A DNA stretch of 56,431 nt from assembly GCA_038239485.1 (NCBI GenBank), contig JBBSET010000017.1, positions 1-56,431 of the forward strand. The letters run 5' to 3'. Shown in pieces: positions 16,435 to 25,342 of the stretch. The stretch is from DASQEH01 sp038239485. Lineage in GTDB: Bacteria > Actinomycetota > Actinomycetes > Propionibacteriales > Nocardioidaceae. Under the pieces are notes generated by a model, which was not told the DNA's origin, did no database searches, and worked only from the letters and a program-made list of their open reading frames with translations. Each line of letters begins with the position of its first letter. The stretch's first letter is position 1. The position numbers and the translations under genes were made by a program.

Positions 16435-18381
16435 TCAGCGGTAGCGGCGGGCGACGTTCGTGATATTGGAGGCGCCGGCCTCCCACGTCGATATCCACGG
16501 TCCGGTGCCCTCGGACAGATCCAGGATGCCGGCCTCGACCCAGGTGTACTTCCCGTCGAGCACGTCGTTGGCGACCACCCGGTCGACGTCATCGGTGTTG
16601 TGCCACAGCCGCTCGAACAGCTCGTCGACGCGCACCCGCGCCTGCGCACAGAACGCATCGGCCAACGCGTACGCCTCCCCCGCACCCTCGCGTTCGTCGG
16701 ACCTCAGCATCTCGGCCCGCGAGCAGGCCGCCGCCATCGCGAACAGCTCCGCGCCGATGTCGACGATCCGGCCGAGGAAGGCCTGCCGGTACTCGAGCTT
16801 GGCCTGCCAGCGGGCCATCGCGTAGAAGGTCTGCCGGGCGAGCTTGCGCGAGGAACGCTCGACATAGCGCAGGTGCCTGCCGAGCTGACCGAACTCGTCG
16901 TACGACGTCGGCATCGTGCCCTTGCCGACCACCAGCTTCGGCAGCCAGCCGGCGTAGAAGCCGCTGGCCTTGGCCGCCGCCCTGGCCTTGCGACCAAGGT
17001 CCGCGTCGGCCACGGCGAGGTCCCCCGCGGCCGACAGGTGGGCGTCGACCGCCTCGCGTGCGATGAGCAGGCGCATGATCTCCGACGAGCCCTCGAAGAT
17101 CCGGTTGATCCGGAGATCCCGCAGGATCTGCTCGGCGGGCACGGCCCGCTCGCCACGCGCGGCCAGGGAGTCGGCGGTCTCGAAACCGCGTCCGCCGCGG
17201 ATCTGGACGAGCTCGTCGGCGATCCGGCAGGACATCTCACTCGTCCAGAGCTTGGCCAGCGCTGCCTCGATCCGGATGTCGTTGCGGCCGGCGTCGGCCA
17301 GCTGAGAGGAGAGGTCCAAGACGGCCTCCATGGCGAAGGTGGTGGCAGCCATGAACGACAGCTTGGTGCCGACAGCCTCGTGGCCGCCGACCCGGCGGCC
17401 CCACTGGACCCGCTCACCCGACCACTCCCGTGCGATCTTCAGGCACCACTTCCCGGCGGCCGTGCACAGGGCCGGGATCGACAGCCGACCGGTATTGAGC
17501 GTGGTCAAGGCGATCTTCAGCCCCTGGCCCTCGCGACCCAGCCGGTTCTCTGCCGGCACCCGCACGTGATGGAAGCGGGTCACGCCGTTCTCGAGACCGC
17601 GCAGGCCCATGAAGGCGTTGCGATGCTCGACGGTGACGCCTGGCGCGTCGGCCTCCACCACGAAGGCAGTGATCCCTCCGCGCCGACCCTCACCCGCGGG
17701 GACCGCGGCCATCACGACCAGCAGCTCGGCGATGACGCCGTTGGTGGTCCACAGCTTCACGCCGTCGAGGATGTACGCCGAGCCGTCCTCTGTCGGGATG
17801 GCGCTGGTCGCGAGGCGGGCCGGGTCGGACCCGACGTCCGGCTCGGTGAGCAGGAAGGCAGTGATCGCCCCAGCCGCGCAGCGGGGCAGGAAGGCCCGCT
17901 TCTGCTCCGGCGTCCCGAACATCTTCACCGGCTCGGGTACGCCGATGGACTGATGGGCCGAGACGAGGGCGCCGATGCTGGGGTGGATCGAGCCGAGCAG
18001 CATCAGGGCCTGTCCGTAGGAGGACATGGTGAGCCCGAGGCCGCCGTACTCCCGCGGGACCTTCATGCCGAACACGCCGAGCTCGGCCAAGCCCTTCAGG
18101 TAGTCGTCGGGGATCAGGTCGTCGCGCTCGATCTGGGCGCCGTCGAGCGTCTCGCAGTAGGAGCGCAGGCGCCCCAGGAACTCCTCGCCGCGGGCTTGGT
18201 CGTCGCTCGCCGCGCGCGGGAACGGATGGATGAGCGACATGTCGAAGGCGCCGAGATACAACCCCTTGGCGAAGCTCGGCCGCGTCCACTCGGTCTCCCT
18301 CGCCGCCTCAGCCACCTCGCGCGCCTGGCGTTCGCTCACGTCTGCGGTACTGGAGGCGGTCTCTTTCACATCGGTGCTCAT
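16435..18381 (-). CDS. Acyl-CoA dehydrogenase family protein (long, VLCAD-like)
   Basis: A 648-residue FAD-dependent dehydrogenase. An extra N-terminal segment (1-70) precedes the three-part ACAD core: the helical domain with PREYGGLGLTMSSYGQAL, the beta domain with AFLLTEPDVGSDPA, and the C-terminal helices with QIRGGRGFE and INRIFEGSSEIMRL. A C-terminal extension of about 180 residues follows, as in very-long-chain/ACAD9-type enzymes. The reaction is alpha,beta-dehydrogenation of a fatty acyl-CoA, first step of beta-oxidation; chain length is not deducible. The first helix contains WTRPSFAKGLYLGAF, common to actinobacterial members. It is divergent from the DNA ligase gene with 96 bp between starts and appears monocistronic. 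Electrons would pass to ETF, which is not encoded here. Confidence 0.93.
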   Translation of the reverse strand: MSTDVKETASSTADVSERQAREVAEAARETEWTRPSFAKGLYLGAFDMSLIHPFPRAASDDQARGEEFLGRLRSYCETLDGAQIERDDLIPDDYLKGLAELGVFGMKVPREYGGLGLTMSSYGQALMLLGSIHPSIGALVSAHQSIGVPEPVKMFGTPEQKRAFLPRCAAGAITAFLLTEPDVGSDPARLATSAIPTEDGSAYILDGVKLWTTNGVIAELLVVMAAVPAGEGRRGGITAFVVEADAPGVTVEHRNAFMGLRGLENGVTRFHHVRVPAENRLGREGQGLKIALTTLNTGRLSIPALCTAAGKWCLKIAREWSGERVQWGRRVGGHEAVGTKLSFMAATTFAMEAVLDLSSQLADAGRNDIRIEAALAKLWTSEMSCRIADELVQIRGGRGFETADSLAARGERAVPAEQILRDLRINRIFEGSSEIMRLLIAREAVDAHLSAAGDLAVADADLGRKARAAAKASGFYAGWLPKLVVGKGTMPTSYDEFGQLGRHLRYVERSSRKLARQTFYAMARWQAKLEYRQAFLGRIVDIGAELFAMAAACSRAEMLRSDEREGAGEAYALADAFCAQARVRVDELFERLWHNTDDVDRVVANDVLDGKYTWVEAGILDLSEGTGPWISTWEAGASNITNVARRYR

Positions 18382-18477
18382 CGCAACCTCGTCTTCGGTG
18401 CTCCGTGGGGGTTTCGGGCTCTATGTTACCCGGAAGTAGTAAAGCAGCAAGCACTTACCAGGGACGAAGATGAGCCG

Positions 18478-19488
18478 ATGACGACCGAAGCTCTCGGCGA
18501 CGTGCCGGGCCCCGCCCTGGCGACGCTCACCCACGAGCGGTTCTCCGACGAGCGCTGGCTGTACGAGCGCAAGCTCGACGGGATGAGGGTGGTGGCGGAG
18601 CGCTCCGGCGACCGGGTCCGGCTCCGCAGCAGGAGCGGCGCCGACGCCGGACCGGGCTTCCCGGAGGTGGTCGAGGCGCTCGCCGCCCAGGCCACGCCCG
18701 ACTTCGTGGTCGATGGCGAGGTCGTCGCGTTCGACGGCGACAAGACCAGCTTCTCCTTGTTGCAACCCCGGATGCACGTCGTGCGTCTGGACCAGTCTCG
18801 ACGCGACGCAGCCGCGGTGTACTACTACGTCTTCGACCTGTTGCACCTCGACGGCCACAGCACCCGACGGCTGCCGCTGCGGACCCGCAAGGACCTGCTG
18901 CACGGCCTCTTCGAGTGGGTCGACCCGCTGCGCTACACGACACATCGCGACGCGGCCGGCGAGGAGTACTTCCACGAGGCATGCGGGAAAGGCTGGGAGG
19001 GACTCATCGCCAAGCGCGCCGACGCGCCCTACCGGTCCGGGCGAACGCCGGACTGGCTCAAGTTCAAGTGCGAGCAGGGGCAGGAGCTCGTGGTGGGTGG
19101 CTGGACCGACCCCCAGGGCTCGAGGGAGGGCTTCGGGGCACTGCTGCTCGGCTACCACACCGACGACGGGTCGCTGCGCTACGCCGGCAAGGTCGGCACC
19201 GGCTTCGACCAGGCGATGTTGCGGTCGCTCGGGGGGCGACTTCGGGAGCTGACCCGACCCGACCCGCCCTTCGATATCGCCTCGCTTCCGACCGGACGGA
19301 CGTGGCGGACGGGCGTGCACTGGGCCGAACCGACGCTCGTGGCACAGGTGGCCTTCGCCGAGTGGACCCCTGACGGCCAGCTTCGGCATCCGCGGTTCCT
19401 GGGCCTTCGGGAGGACAAGCAGGCAGGCGACGTGGTGCGGGAGGCGGCCCGCCCCGCGACCGGCTCCCAGCCGCGGCGGCGGCGCTGA
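18478..19488 (+). CDS. ATP-dependent DNA ligase (LigD ligase-domain type, stand-alone)
   Basis: A 336-residue two-domain ligase. The adenylation motif is YERKLDGMR, whose lysine (near residue 26) is the AMP-accepting residue. Further nucleotidyltransferase motifs are FVVDGEVVAF, YYYVFDLLHLDG, EGLIAKR and DWLKFKC. The OB-fold domain begins near residue 210 with ELVVGGWTDPQGSREGFGALLLGY. The length matches a lone LigD ligase domain or LigC-type ligase; polymerase and phosphoesterase domains of full LigD are not fused to it. The start ATG 18478 gives the expected short N-terminus; the much longer frame runs antisense through the acyl-CoA dehydrogenase. A role in end joining or excision repair is probable. 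The helicase gene follows after 34 nt. Confidence 0.92.
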   Translation: MTTEALGDVPGPALATLTHERFSDERWLYERKLDGMRVVAERSGDRVRLRSRSGADAGPGFPEVVEALAAQATPDFVVDGEVVAFDGDKTSFSLLQPRMHVVRLDQSRRDAAAVYYYVFDLLHLDGHSTRRLPLRTRKDLLHGLFEWVDPLRYTTHRDAAGEEYFHEACGKGWEGLIAKRADAPYRSGRTPDWLKFKCEQGQELVVGGWTDPQGSREGFGALLLGYHTDDGSLRYAGKVGTGFDQAMLRSLGGRLRELTRPDPPFDIASLPTGRTWRTGVHWAEPTLVAQVAFAEWTPDGQLRHPRFLGLREDKQAGDVVREAARPATGSQPRRRR

Positions 19489-19522
19489 GCACGACGCGGA
19501 GCAAGGCACCATAGACACCACC

Positions 19523-22066
19523 ATGCCCGCACCGACCACCCGACCACTTCTCGACGCGATCCCGGCCGACCCGACCCCGGATGCGTTGTACGACGCCTTC
19601 GAGTCGTGGACCAGTGAGCAGGGGCTGGTCCTCTACCCAGCCCAGACGGAGGCGCTGATCGAGGTCGTCGACGGTGCGAACGTGATCCTGGCGACGCCCA
19701 CGGGGTCGGGCAAGAGCCTGGTCGCGGTCGGCGCGCACTTCGCCGCCATGGCCGGCGGCCGGCGCAGCTATTACACCGCGCCGATCAAGGCACTCGTGTC
19801 GGAGAAGTTCTTCGCCCTGTGCGCCACCTTCGGCGCCGACAACGTCGGCATGCTCACCGGTGACGCCGCCGTCAACCCATCGGCGCCGATCATCACCGCG
19901 ACCGCCGAGGTGCTCGCCAACCAGGCGCTTCGCGAGGGTGCATCGTCCGATGTGGGGCTGGTCGTGATGGACGAGTTCCACTTCTACGCCGAGCCGGACC
20001 GGGGCTGGGCCTGGCAGGTCCCGCTGCTCGAGCTCAACCGGGCGCAGTTCCTGCTGATGTCGGCGACCCTCGGGGACATGTCGCGCTTCGAGGTCGACCT
20101 CACCAGTCGCACCGGACGGCGCACGAGCATCGTCAGCTCGAGCGACCGGCCCGTGCCGCTGCACTTCACGTACGTGTCCACTCCCGTCCACGAGACGCTG
20201 GAGGAGCTGCTCACCACGCATCAGGCGCCGGTTTACGTCGTCCACTTCACTCAGGCAGAGGCGCTGGAGCGGGCCCAGGCGCTGTCCAGCATTGCGGTGG
20301 CGACGCGGGCCGAGCGCGATGCGATCGCCGCCATGATCGGGGACTTCCGGTTCGCGGCGGGCTTCGGTAAGACCTTGTCCAGGCTGGTCCGGCTGGGGAT
20401 CGGCGTGCACCACGCCGGCATGCTCCCCCGCTACCGCCGGCTAGTCGAGACGCTGACCCAGGCCGGGCTGCTCAAGGTGATCTGCGGCACCGACACCCTC
20501 GGCGTCGGCATCAACGTCCCGATCCGGACCGTGGTCTTCACCGGCCTGACCAAGTACGACGGGCAGCGCACCCGGCACCTGAGGGCACGTGAGTTCCACC
20601 AGATCGCCGGGCGGGCAGGACGTGCCGGGTTCGACACGTTCGGCAGCGTGGTCGTGCAGGCGCCCGAGCACGAGGTGGAGAACGCGAGGCTGGTCAAGAG
20701 GGCCGGTGACGACCCGAAGAAGCTGCGGCGGATCCAGCGCAAGAAGGCGCCCGACGGGTTCGTCAGCTGGGGCGAGAAGACCTTCCAGCGGCTGACGGAG
20801 GCCGCGCCGGAGCCGCTCACCTCCAGCTTCGGCGTGACCCACTCGATGCTGCTCAACGTCATCGCCCGCCCGGGCGACCCGTTCCAGGCGATGCGCCGGC
20901 TGCTCACCGACAACCACGAGGACCTCCCCGCCCAGCGTCGTCACGTCCGCCGGGCTATCGCGTTGAGCCGTGCGCTCATCGCGGGCGGCGTGGTGGAGCG
21001 GCTCGCCGAGCCCGATCCCGACGGCCGTGGAGTTCGGCTGACGGTCGACCTGCAGCCGAACTTCGCCTTGGACCAGCCACTGTCGGCCTTCGCGCTCGCC
21101 ACTTTCGACCTGCTCGACAAGGAGTCGCCGACCTATGCCCTCGACGTCGTCTCGGTGATCGAGTCGACGCTGGAGGACCCGCGCCAGGTGATGGCGGCGC
21201 AGCTCAACAAGGCCCGCGGAGAGGCGGTGGCTGCGATGAAGGCCGAGGGCATCGAGTACGACGAGCGGATCGAGCTGCTCGACGACGTGACAGCACCGCG
21301 CCCGCTCGCGGAGCTGCTCGAGGCGGCGTACGAGTCGTACCGTAAGGGCCACCCGTGGGTCGCGGACCACGAGCTGCGGCCCAAGTCCGTGGTGCGCGAC
21401 ATGTACGAGCGGGCGATGACGTTCGGGGAGTACGTCGCCTTCTACGGGCTGACCCGCTCGGAAGGTCTGGTGCTGCGCTACCTCACCGACTGCTACCGGG
21501 CGCTTCGGCGGACGGTTCCGGAGGCAGTACGGGTCGCGGAGCTGGACGATGTGATCGAGTGGCTGGGTGAGCTGACCCGCCAGGTCGACTCGTCGCTGCT
21601 CGACGAGTGGGAAACCCTGTCGGCCGGCGGTGGCAACGCTGCCCTCGACGACCTCGTGCGGCCGCCTCTCGACGCCGCCAGGCCGGTGACGGGCAACGAG
21701 CGAGCGTTCCGGGTGCTGGTGCGCAACGCGATGTTCCGGCGGGTCGAGCTCGCCGCCCGACGGGACTGGGCGGGGTTGGGCAGCCTTGACGGCGACGCGG
21801 GATGGAATGCCGAGGTATGGCGCGACGCGCTCGCGGCGTACTGGGAGGAGCACGACACGATCCGCACCGACGCCGATGCGAGAGGTCCCGGCCTGGTGCT
21901 TATCGACACGTCCCCGGCCGAGGCGACGGGACGCTGGGCAGTACGGCAGATCATCCACGACCCGCAGGGCGACCACGACTGGTCTCTGCGCGCCGATGTC
22001 GACCTGGCAGCGTCGGACGAGTCCGGTGAGGCGGTCGTGCACCTCACCGATGTGTCGATGCTGTAG
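19523..22066 (+). CDS. DEAD/DEAH-box helicase, Ski2-like with DUF3516 domain
   Basis: An 847-residue superfamily 2 helicase. Walker A is TPTGSGKS (58-65), motif II is DEFH (near 151), motif III is MSATLGD, and the helicase C domain carries TDTLGVGINVPIRTVVF and QIAGRAGRAGFD. The C-terminal half, from about residue 470, is the DUF3516 region of actinobacterial Ski2/Mtr4-like proteins. Biochemical role is not established by sequence; RNA or DNA unwinding is expected. It begins 34 nt after the ligase gene, so they may be co-transcribed. The upstream CATAGAC sequence six to seven nt before the ATG could also drive a leaderless transcript. Complete, with no missing motifs. Confidence 0.93.
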   Translation: MPAPTTRPLLDAIPADPTPDALYDAFESWTSEQGLVLYPAQTEALIEVVDGANVILATPTGSGKSLVAVGAHFAAMAGGRRSYYTAPIKALVSEKFFALCATFGADNVGMLTGDAAVNPSAPIITATAEVLANQALREGASSDVGLVVMDEFHFYAEPDRGWAWQVPLLELNRAQFLLMSATLGDMSRFEVDLTSRTGRRTSIVSSSDRPVPLHFTYVSTPVHETLEELLTTHQAPVYVVHFTQAEALERAQALSSIAVATRAERDAIAAMIGDFRFAAGFGKTLSRLVRLGIGVHHAGMLPRYRRLVETLTQAGLLKVICGTDTLGVGINVPIRTVVFTGLTKYDGQRTRHLRAREFHQIAGRAGRAGFDTFGSVVVQAPEHEVENARLVKRAGDDPKKLRRIQRKKAPDGFVSWGEKTFQRLTEAAPEPLTSSFGVTHSMLLNVIARPGDPFQAMRRLLTDNHEDLPAQRRHVRRAIALSRALIAGGVVERLAEPDPDGRGVRLTVDLQPNFALDQPLSAFALATFDLLDKESPTYALDVVSVIESTLEDPRQVMAAQLNKARGEAVAAMKAEGIEYDERIELLDDVTAPRPLAELLEAAYESYRKGHPWVADHELRPKSVVRDMYERAMTFGEYVAFYGLTRSEGLVLRYLTDCYRALRRTVPEAVRVAELDDVIEWLGELTRQVDSSLLDEWETLSAGGGNAALDDLVRPPLDAARPVTGNERAFRVLVRNAMFRRVELAARRDWAGLGSLDGDAGWNAEVWRDALAAYWEEHDTIRTDADARGPGLVLIDTSPAEATGRWAVRQIIHDPQGDHDWSLRADVDLAASDESGEAVVHLTDVSML

Positions 22067-22082
22067 CGCGAGGTGGTCCGGC

Positions 22083-22592
22083 TCAGGGATGCGGGCGCAG
22101 AGGCGTTTGGTCGAGCGCCGCGAGTTGCCGGGTCAGCCTCGCCCACCGACGGTCCGCGAGGCTGTGTCGGGCGCCCACTGCCCAGGCGAAGACGAAGACC
22201 GCTACCTGGAGGACGGCGATCACGTACAGCATGTCTGTCTCGGCGCTGACAAGACCGGCGCGCTGAAGGCGTTGCGCAGCCTCGTCGGCGATGCCGAGCA
22301 GCTGAGCGCTCGCGATGAGGAGGCCGACGATGCCGACGACCCAGCTGGACCGGGCGGCGCGCCAGATCAGGTAGGCCAACGCGGTCGCCAGCAGGAACCA
22401 TTCGAGATGGAAGGCCTGGCCTGGCCTCCGGGAGACATCGAGGTCGGTGACGTATCCCGGCAGGCACAGCGACCATGTCAGCGCGGCGGCGCCGACGAGC
22501 AGCGAGAACCAGCCCACGGGAGCCCAGCTGGGCGTCTCTGTGAGCTGCCACCGTCGCTCGCCCCGAGCGAGCGACCCCTTGTGGGGACGCAT
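22083..22592 (-). CDS. Small integral membrane protein, unknown function
   Basis: A 169-residue protein with four likely membrane helices: VGWFSLLVGAAALTWSLCL, LEWFLLATALAYLIWRAA, SWVVGIVGLLIASAQLLG and MLYVIAVLQVAVFVFAWAVG. The short N-terminus is basic and the C-terminal tail is charged (RRWARLTRQLAALDQ). No enzyme motif is visible and I do not recognise a family. ATG 22592 was used because the sequence becomes membrane-protein-like there; the longer open frame is the shadow of the neighbouring membrane-protein gene. CACAAT six nt before the ATG could be the -10 of a leaderless transcript. It converges on the helicase gene, 16 nt from its stop. Confidence 0.7.
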   Translation of the reverse strand: MRPHKGSLARGERRWQLTETPSWAPVGWFSLLVGAAALTWSLCLPGYVTDLDVSRRPGQAFHLEWFLLATALAYLIWRAARSSWVVGIVGLLIASAQLLGIADEAAQRLQRAGLVSAETDMLYVIAVLQVAVFVFAWAVGARHSLADRRWARLTRQLAALDQTPLRPHP

Positions 22593-22722
22593 AGGGGAAT
22601 TGTGACCCGCCGGACCGACAGAACCTCGCGGCAGATCGCGATCGTGCTTCAATCTTGACCGAAATGCAATCGCATCTCTTCGGAGACACTGGTTCGGGGC
22701 AACGGCTCCGACGAGTTCTGGC

Positions 22723-23313
22723 CTAGCCGCAGCTTTCCACGGGCGAGATCGCAACGACCGAGTCCAGGCGCAGCAGCACCCGCTGGCCGCCCGTGTCGAT
22801 GGCCAGCACCCCCGCGGTGGCCGGGGCGAGATCGCCGCAGACGGTGCCGCTGCTGGTCGACACGGAGACAGCTCCCGCGCCGGTATCGGCATTGCCTCCG
22901 TCGCCGGGGGTGGGCCACCAGGAGGACATCGCCCCGAGTGCCAGCGTCGCGACGGCGACGAAGGTGAGCCGGACACCGAGACGAAGCCGCCGACCGCCCT
23001 CAGCCAGGTCCGCGGCGTCCGTGGCCGCGGATTCACCGGCGGTGTGCCAGCCCGAGACCGGCCACGCGGACGAGGCGACCAGGGCTGTGGCCAGGCACGA
23101 CAGCACGAGCGCGACGATCACCAGCAGCCCGGCGACGACTTTCAGCCAGTGTGGCGCCGGCGAGGTGGCCTGGCCCTGCAGCACACCACAGAGGCCGATG
23201 AAGCCAAGCACCGCAAGCTGGACGCCGTGCCACCCGCGAGCAGACGAACGGAGCTCGCTGAGGGCTCCGCTCGAAGGCTGACCGTCGGAGACTGTCTGGT
23301 CCGCCACGGTCAT
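22723..23313 (-). CDS. Membrane protein with extracytoplasmic C-terminal domain, unknown
   Basis: A 196-residue protein. After a 30-residue soluble N-terminus come helices at about 31-47 (VQLAVLGFIGLCGVLQG) and 58-80 (VVAGLLVIVALVLSCLATALV), then a third (LTFVAVATLALGAMSSW) near 115-131. The C-terminal 60 residues, which are likely outside the membrane, contain two cysteines (VCGDLAPATAG and VESCG) that could form a disulfide. No family was recognised. ATG 23313 is supported by a GGGGGTG-like ribosome site and by the change to membrane-protein composition. It is divergent from the DksA-like gene. Confidence 0.72.
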   Translation of the reverse strand: MTVADQTVSDGQPSSGALSELRSSARGWHGVQLAVLGFIGLCGVLQGQATSPAPHWLKVVAGLLVIVALVLSCLATALVASSAWPVSGWHTAGESAATDAADLAEGGRRLRLGVRLTFVAVATLALGAMSSWWPTPGDGGNADTGAGAVSVSTSSGTVCGDLAPATAGVLAIDTGGQRVLLRLDSVVAISPVESCG

Positions 23314-23389
23314 CACCCCCGCCCGCCATTGAGCCTTGCTGATGGACGACCAGGCTAGACCGGTTCGCCCGTCTGGCACCATGGGTCGG

Positions 23390-23713
23390 ATGGCATCAGA
23401 CCTAGCGACCGACCTGGCCGACAAGCGCGCCCAGCTCGAGGACCAGCTCGCCTCCATGAGCAAGCTTCCCGACGAGAACGGCAGCATCTCGTTCGGCAAG
23501 CGCGTCGGCGAAGGGACCAGCCAGGCCGTCGAACGACTCTCGGCAGTCCCGGCGCACGCGAAGCTGCAACAGATGTTGGCCGACGTCGAGCGGGCCGAGG
23601 CCAAGATCGCCGACGGCAGCTACGGTCGATGCGACGTCTGCGGTGACGTGATCCCCGAGGCGCGGCTCGAAGCCCGGCCCTGGGCGACCCGCTGCCTTGC
23701 CCACGCCGGCTGA
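23390..23713 (+). CDS. TraR/DksA family zinc-finger protein
   Basis: A 107-residue protein. A helical N-terminal half with coiled-coil character (residues 5-75) precedes a C-terminal zinc finger: C81-x2-C84, then the family hallmark IPEARLEARPWATR, C102 and H105. The fourth ligand position, normally cysteine, is histidine here, giving a C3H finger. DksA-like proteins bind RNA polymerase through the secondary channel, or act as general zinc-ribbon factors; the acidic tip of canonical DksA is not evident, so a stringent-response role is uncertain. An alternative start is ATG 23381, three codons upstream. It is convergent with the DUF222/HNH gene. Confidence 0.85.
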   Translation: MASDLATDLADKRAQLEDQLASMSKLPDENGSISFGKRVGEGTSQAVERLSAVPAHAKLQQMLADVERAEAKIADGSYGRCDVCGDVIPEARLEARPWATRCLAHAG

Positions 23714-23766
23714 GGTCTCGAAGCAACGGCCAGCGGGCCGGCACGAAGCCTCGGCCTTCGGCGCCG

Positions 23767-25182
23767 CTACTCGACCTGGTTGAGGGTGTGGGTGCCGGTG
23801 TTGTCGACGAGGTAGTGGCGGTGGTGAGGTGAGGTCCAGATCAGGACGCCGTTGGATGCCTGGGTGACATGCCATCGGCTGTGGGTTTTGATGCGGTGGT
23901 GGAACCTGGTCATCGGGGCGAGGTTGTCGAGGCGGGTCTGGTCGGGTGGGCCGCCGAGGTCGGGGTCCCGGTATGCCTCGGTGTGGTCGATGTCCTTGCC
24001 CCGGCTGGTGTTGGTGGCGTAGGGGAAGGTGTCGACCGGGCTGCGGAGGTGGACGGCTTCGCGGAGCCGGTCGGGGACCTCGTAGGCGTCGACAGGGGCC
24101 ATGGTGGGCAGGTCGATGACGGGTCTCACGGTGACGTGGCAGTGCCTGAGGAACCGGGTCGCCTGGTCAGTACTGATCGGCCCGACCCCCTCGAACCTCG
24201 CCACCCCGGCCCGGTCACGGGTCAGCGCCTCAGCGCCGACATGCACATACAGGACCGCCGGTGGCCGTGAGGCAACCAGACGGCGCCTCCCCGGAGGTGA
24301 TGTGCCAGCCACCACGACGGCCCCGGCGTCGGTGTCGGCACATGACTCGCTGTCGTCGTTGTCGGTGTCGTCGGTGGCCGGGTCGTTGGGGTCGGGGCCG
24401 GCGATGGTGGCGGCTTGGTCGTACAGGTCGAGCGCCTGTTGGGGGTGGGCGATCACCCCGACAGCTTCGGCGCGGCGGGTCTGCTGGCTGGAGGGGTCGC
24501 CGAGCAGTCCGAGCCCGTCGGCGATCCGGTCGATCGCAGCGTCGAACCAGATCGCCGCCGGCGCGTCGGTCCGGATGAAGATGTCCTTGACCCCATGGTC
24601 AGACGACCTCCCCACCCACACCCCCCGGGCCTGAGCCGCCTCCTCGGCCGCAATGACTGCGGCGGCCGGGTCGGCCACGATGATTGCGGCGACGACGACG
24701 TGCTCGAGGCGACCCCAGGACAGGCTGTGCGCCCACGGGGCGACTTTCGTGTCGACCAGCAGCGCCGCGTCGAGGCTGAGGGGGCGGGTAGCCTGCGCGG
24801 TCTTGCGGGCCACCCACGGACGGACCTGCCCGGCGAGGACCCTCGCCCACAGTCGGGGCAAGCGATGGCGCAGGTCCAACGCATCCCCGATCAGCTGCCC
24901 AGCCCCGTAGGGCGACATCGCCAGCACCGCGCCGAGCTCGGCCGCAGCGAACTCCGCCACCACCGGCGTCCCGTCCCCACCCAGCTCGACCAGGCGCTCC
25001 ATCCCCGGCAACGACACCCCAACCGCCTCGGCCGGCCCGTCCAAGTGGCCATGCAGGTCGGCGTAACGCGCCGCCGCCGAGATGATCTGAGTCTCCGCCC
25101 GGTCGGCGAGCTCGCGCATCGACGCCACATACGACAAAACCCCGTCCGCGTCCAACCCACCCACTACCACCTTATCGAACAT
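23767..25182 (-). CDS. DUF222 / HNH endonuclease domain protein (13E12-type)
   Basis: A 471-residue protein. The N-terminal DUF222 region spans about 1-330, with RVLAGQVRPWVARKTAQATR and ALLVDTKVAPWAHSLSW landmarks. An acidic, low-complexity stretch of Asp and Thr near 280-305 separates it from the C-terminal HNH nuclease: DIDHTEAY, then PDQTRLDNLAPMTRFHHRIKTH, which supplies the Asp-His, Asn and His residues. Such proteins are multicopy in actinobacteria and suspected to be mobile or selfish; the function is unproven. ATG 25182 begins the typical FDKVVVGGLDADGVLSYVA sequence. It diverges from the AlkD-like gene with a 160-bp gap. Confidence 0.9.
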   Translation of the reverse strand: MFDKVVVGGLDADGVLSYVASMRELADRAETQIISAAARYADLHGHLDGPAEAVGVSLPGMERLVELGGDGTPVVAEFAAAELGAVLAMSPYGAGQLIGDALDLRHRLPRLWARVLAGQVRPWVARKTAQATRPLSLDAALLVDTKVAPWAHSLSWGRLEHVVVAAIIVADPAAAVIAAEEAAQARGVWVGRSSDHGVKDIFIRTDAPAAIWFDAAIDRIADGLGLLGDPSSQQTRRAEAVGVIAHPQQALDLYDQAATIAGPDPNDPATDDTDNDDSESCADTDAGAVVVAGTSPPGRRRLVASRPPAVLYVHVGAEALTRDRAGVARFEGVGPISTDQATRFLRHCHVTVRPVIDLPTMAPVDAYEVPDRLREAVHLRSPVDTFPYATNTSRGKDIDHTEAYRDPDLGGPPDQTRLDNLAPMTRFHHRIKTHSRWHVTQASNGVLIWTSPHHRHYLVDNTGTHTLNQVE

Positions 25183-25342
25183 GTGAGCGATTCTACTCCC
25201 AGCAACCGACACGGACCCGCTCGTCCACAGGCCAAAATCGCTCCGGGCCGGCAGAAGAGGCGGCTGCATTGTCTGGCAGCAAAGAGCCGATGCCGATAGT
25301 TTGCACGGGCCGCCGCCCGCGCTCGTCGAGGAGACACTTATC

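Noticed and set aside
16399..18477. Long 5' extension of the DNA ligase frame
   Set aside because: Antisense shadow of the acyl-CoA dehydrogenase; the ligase begins at ATG 18478.
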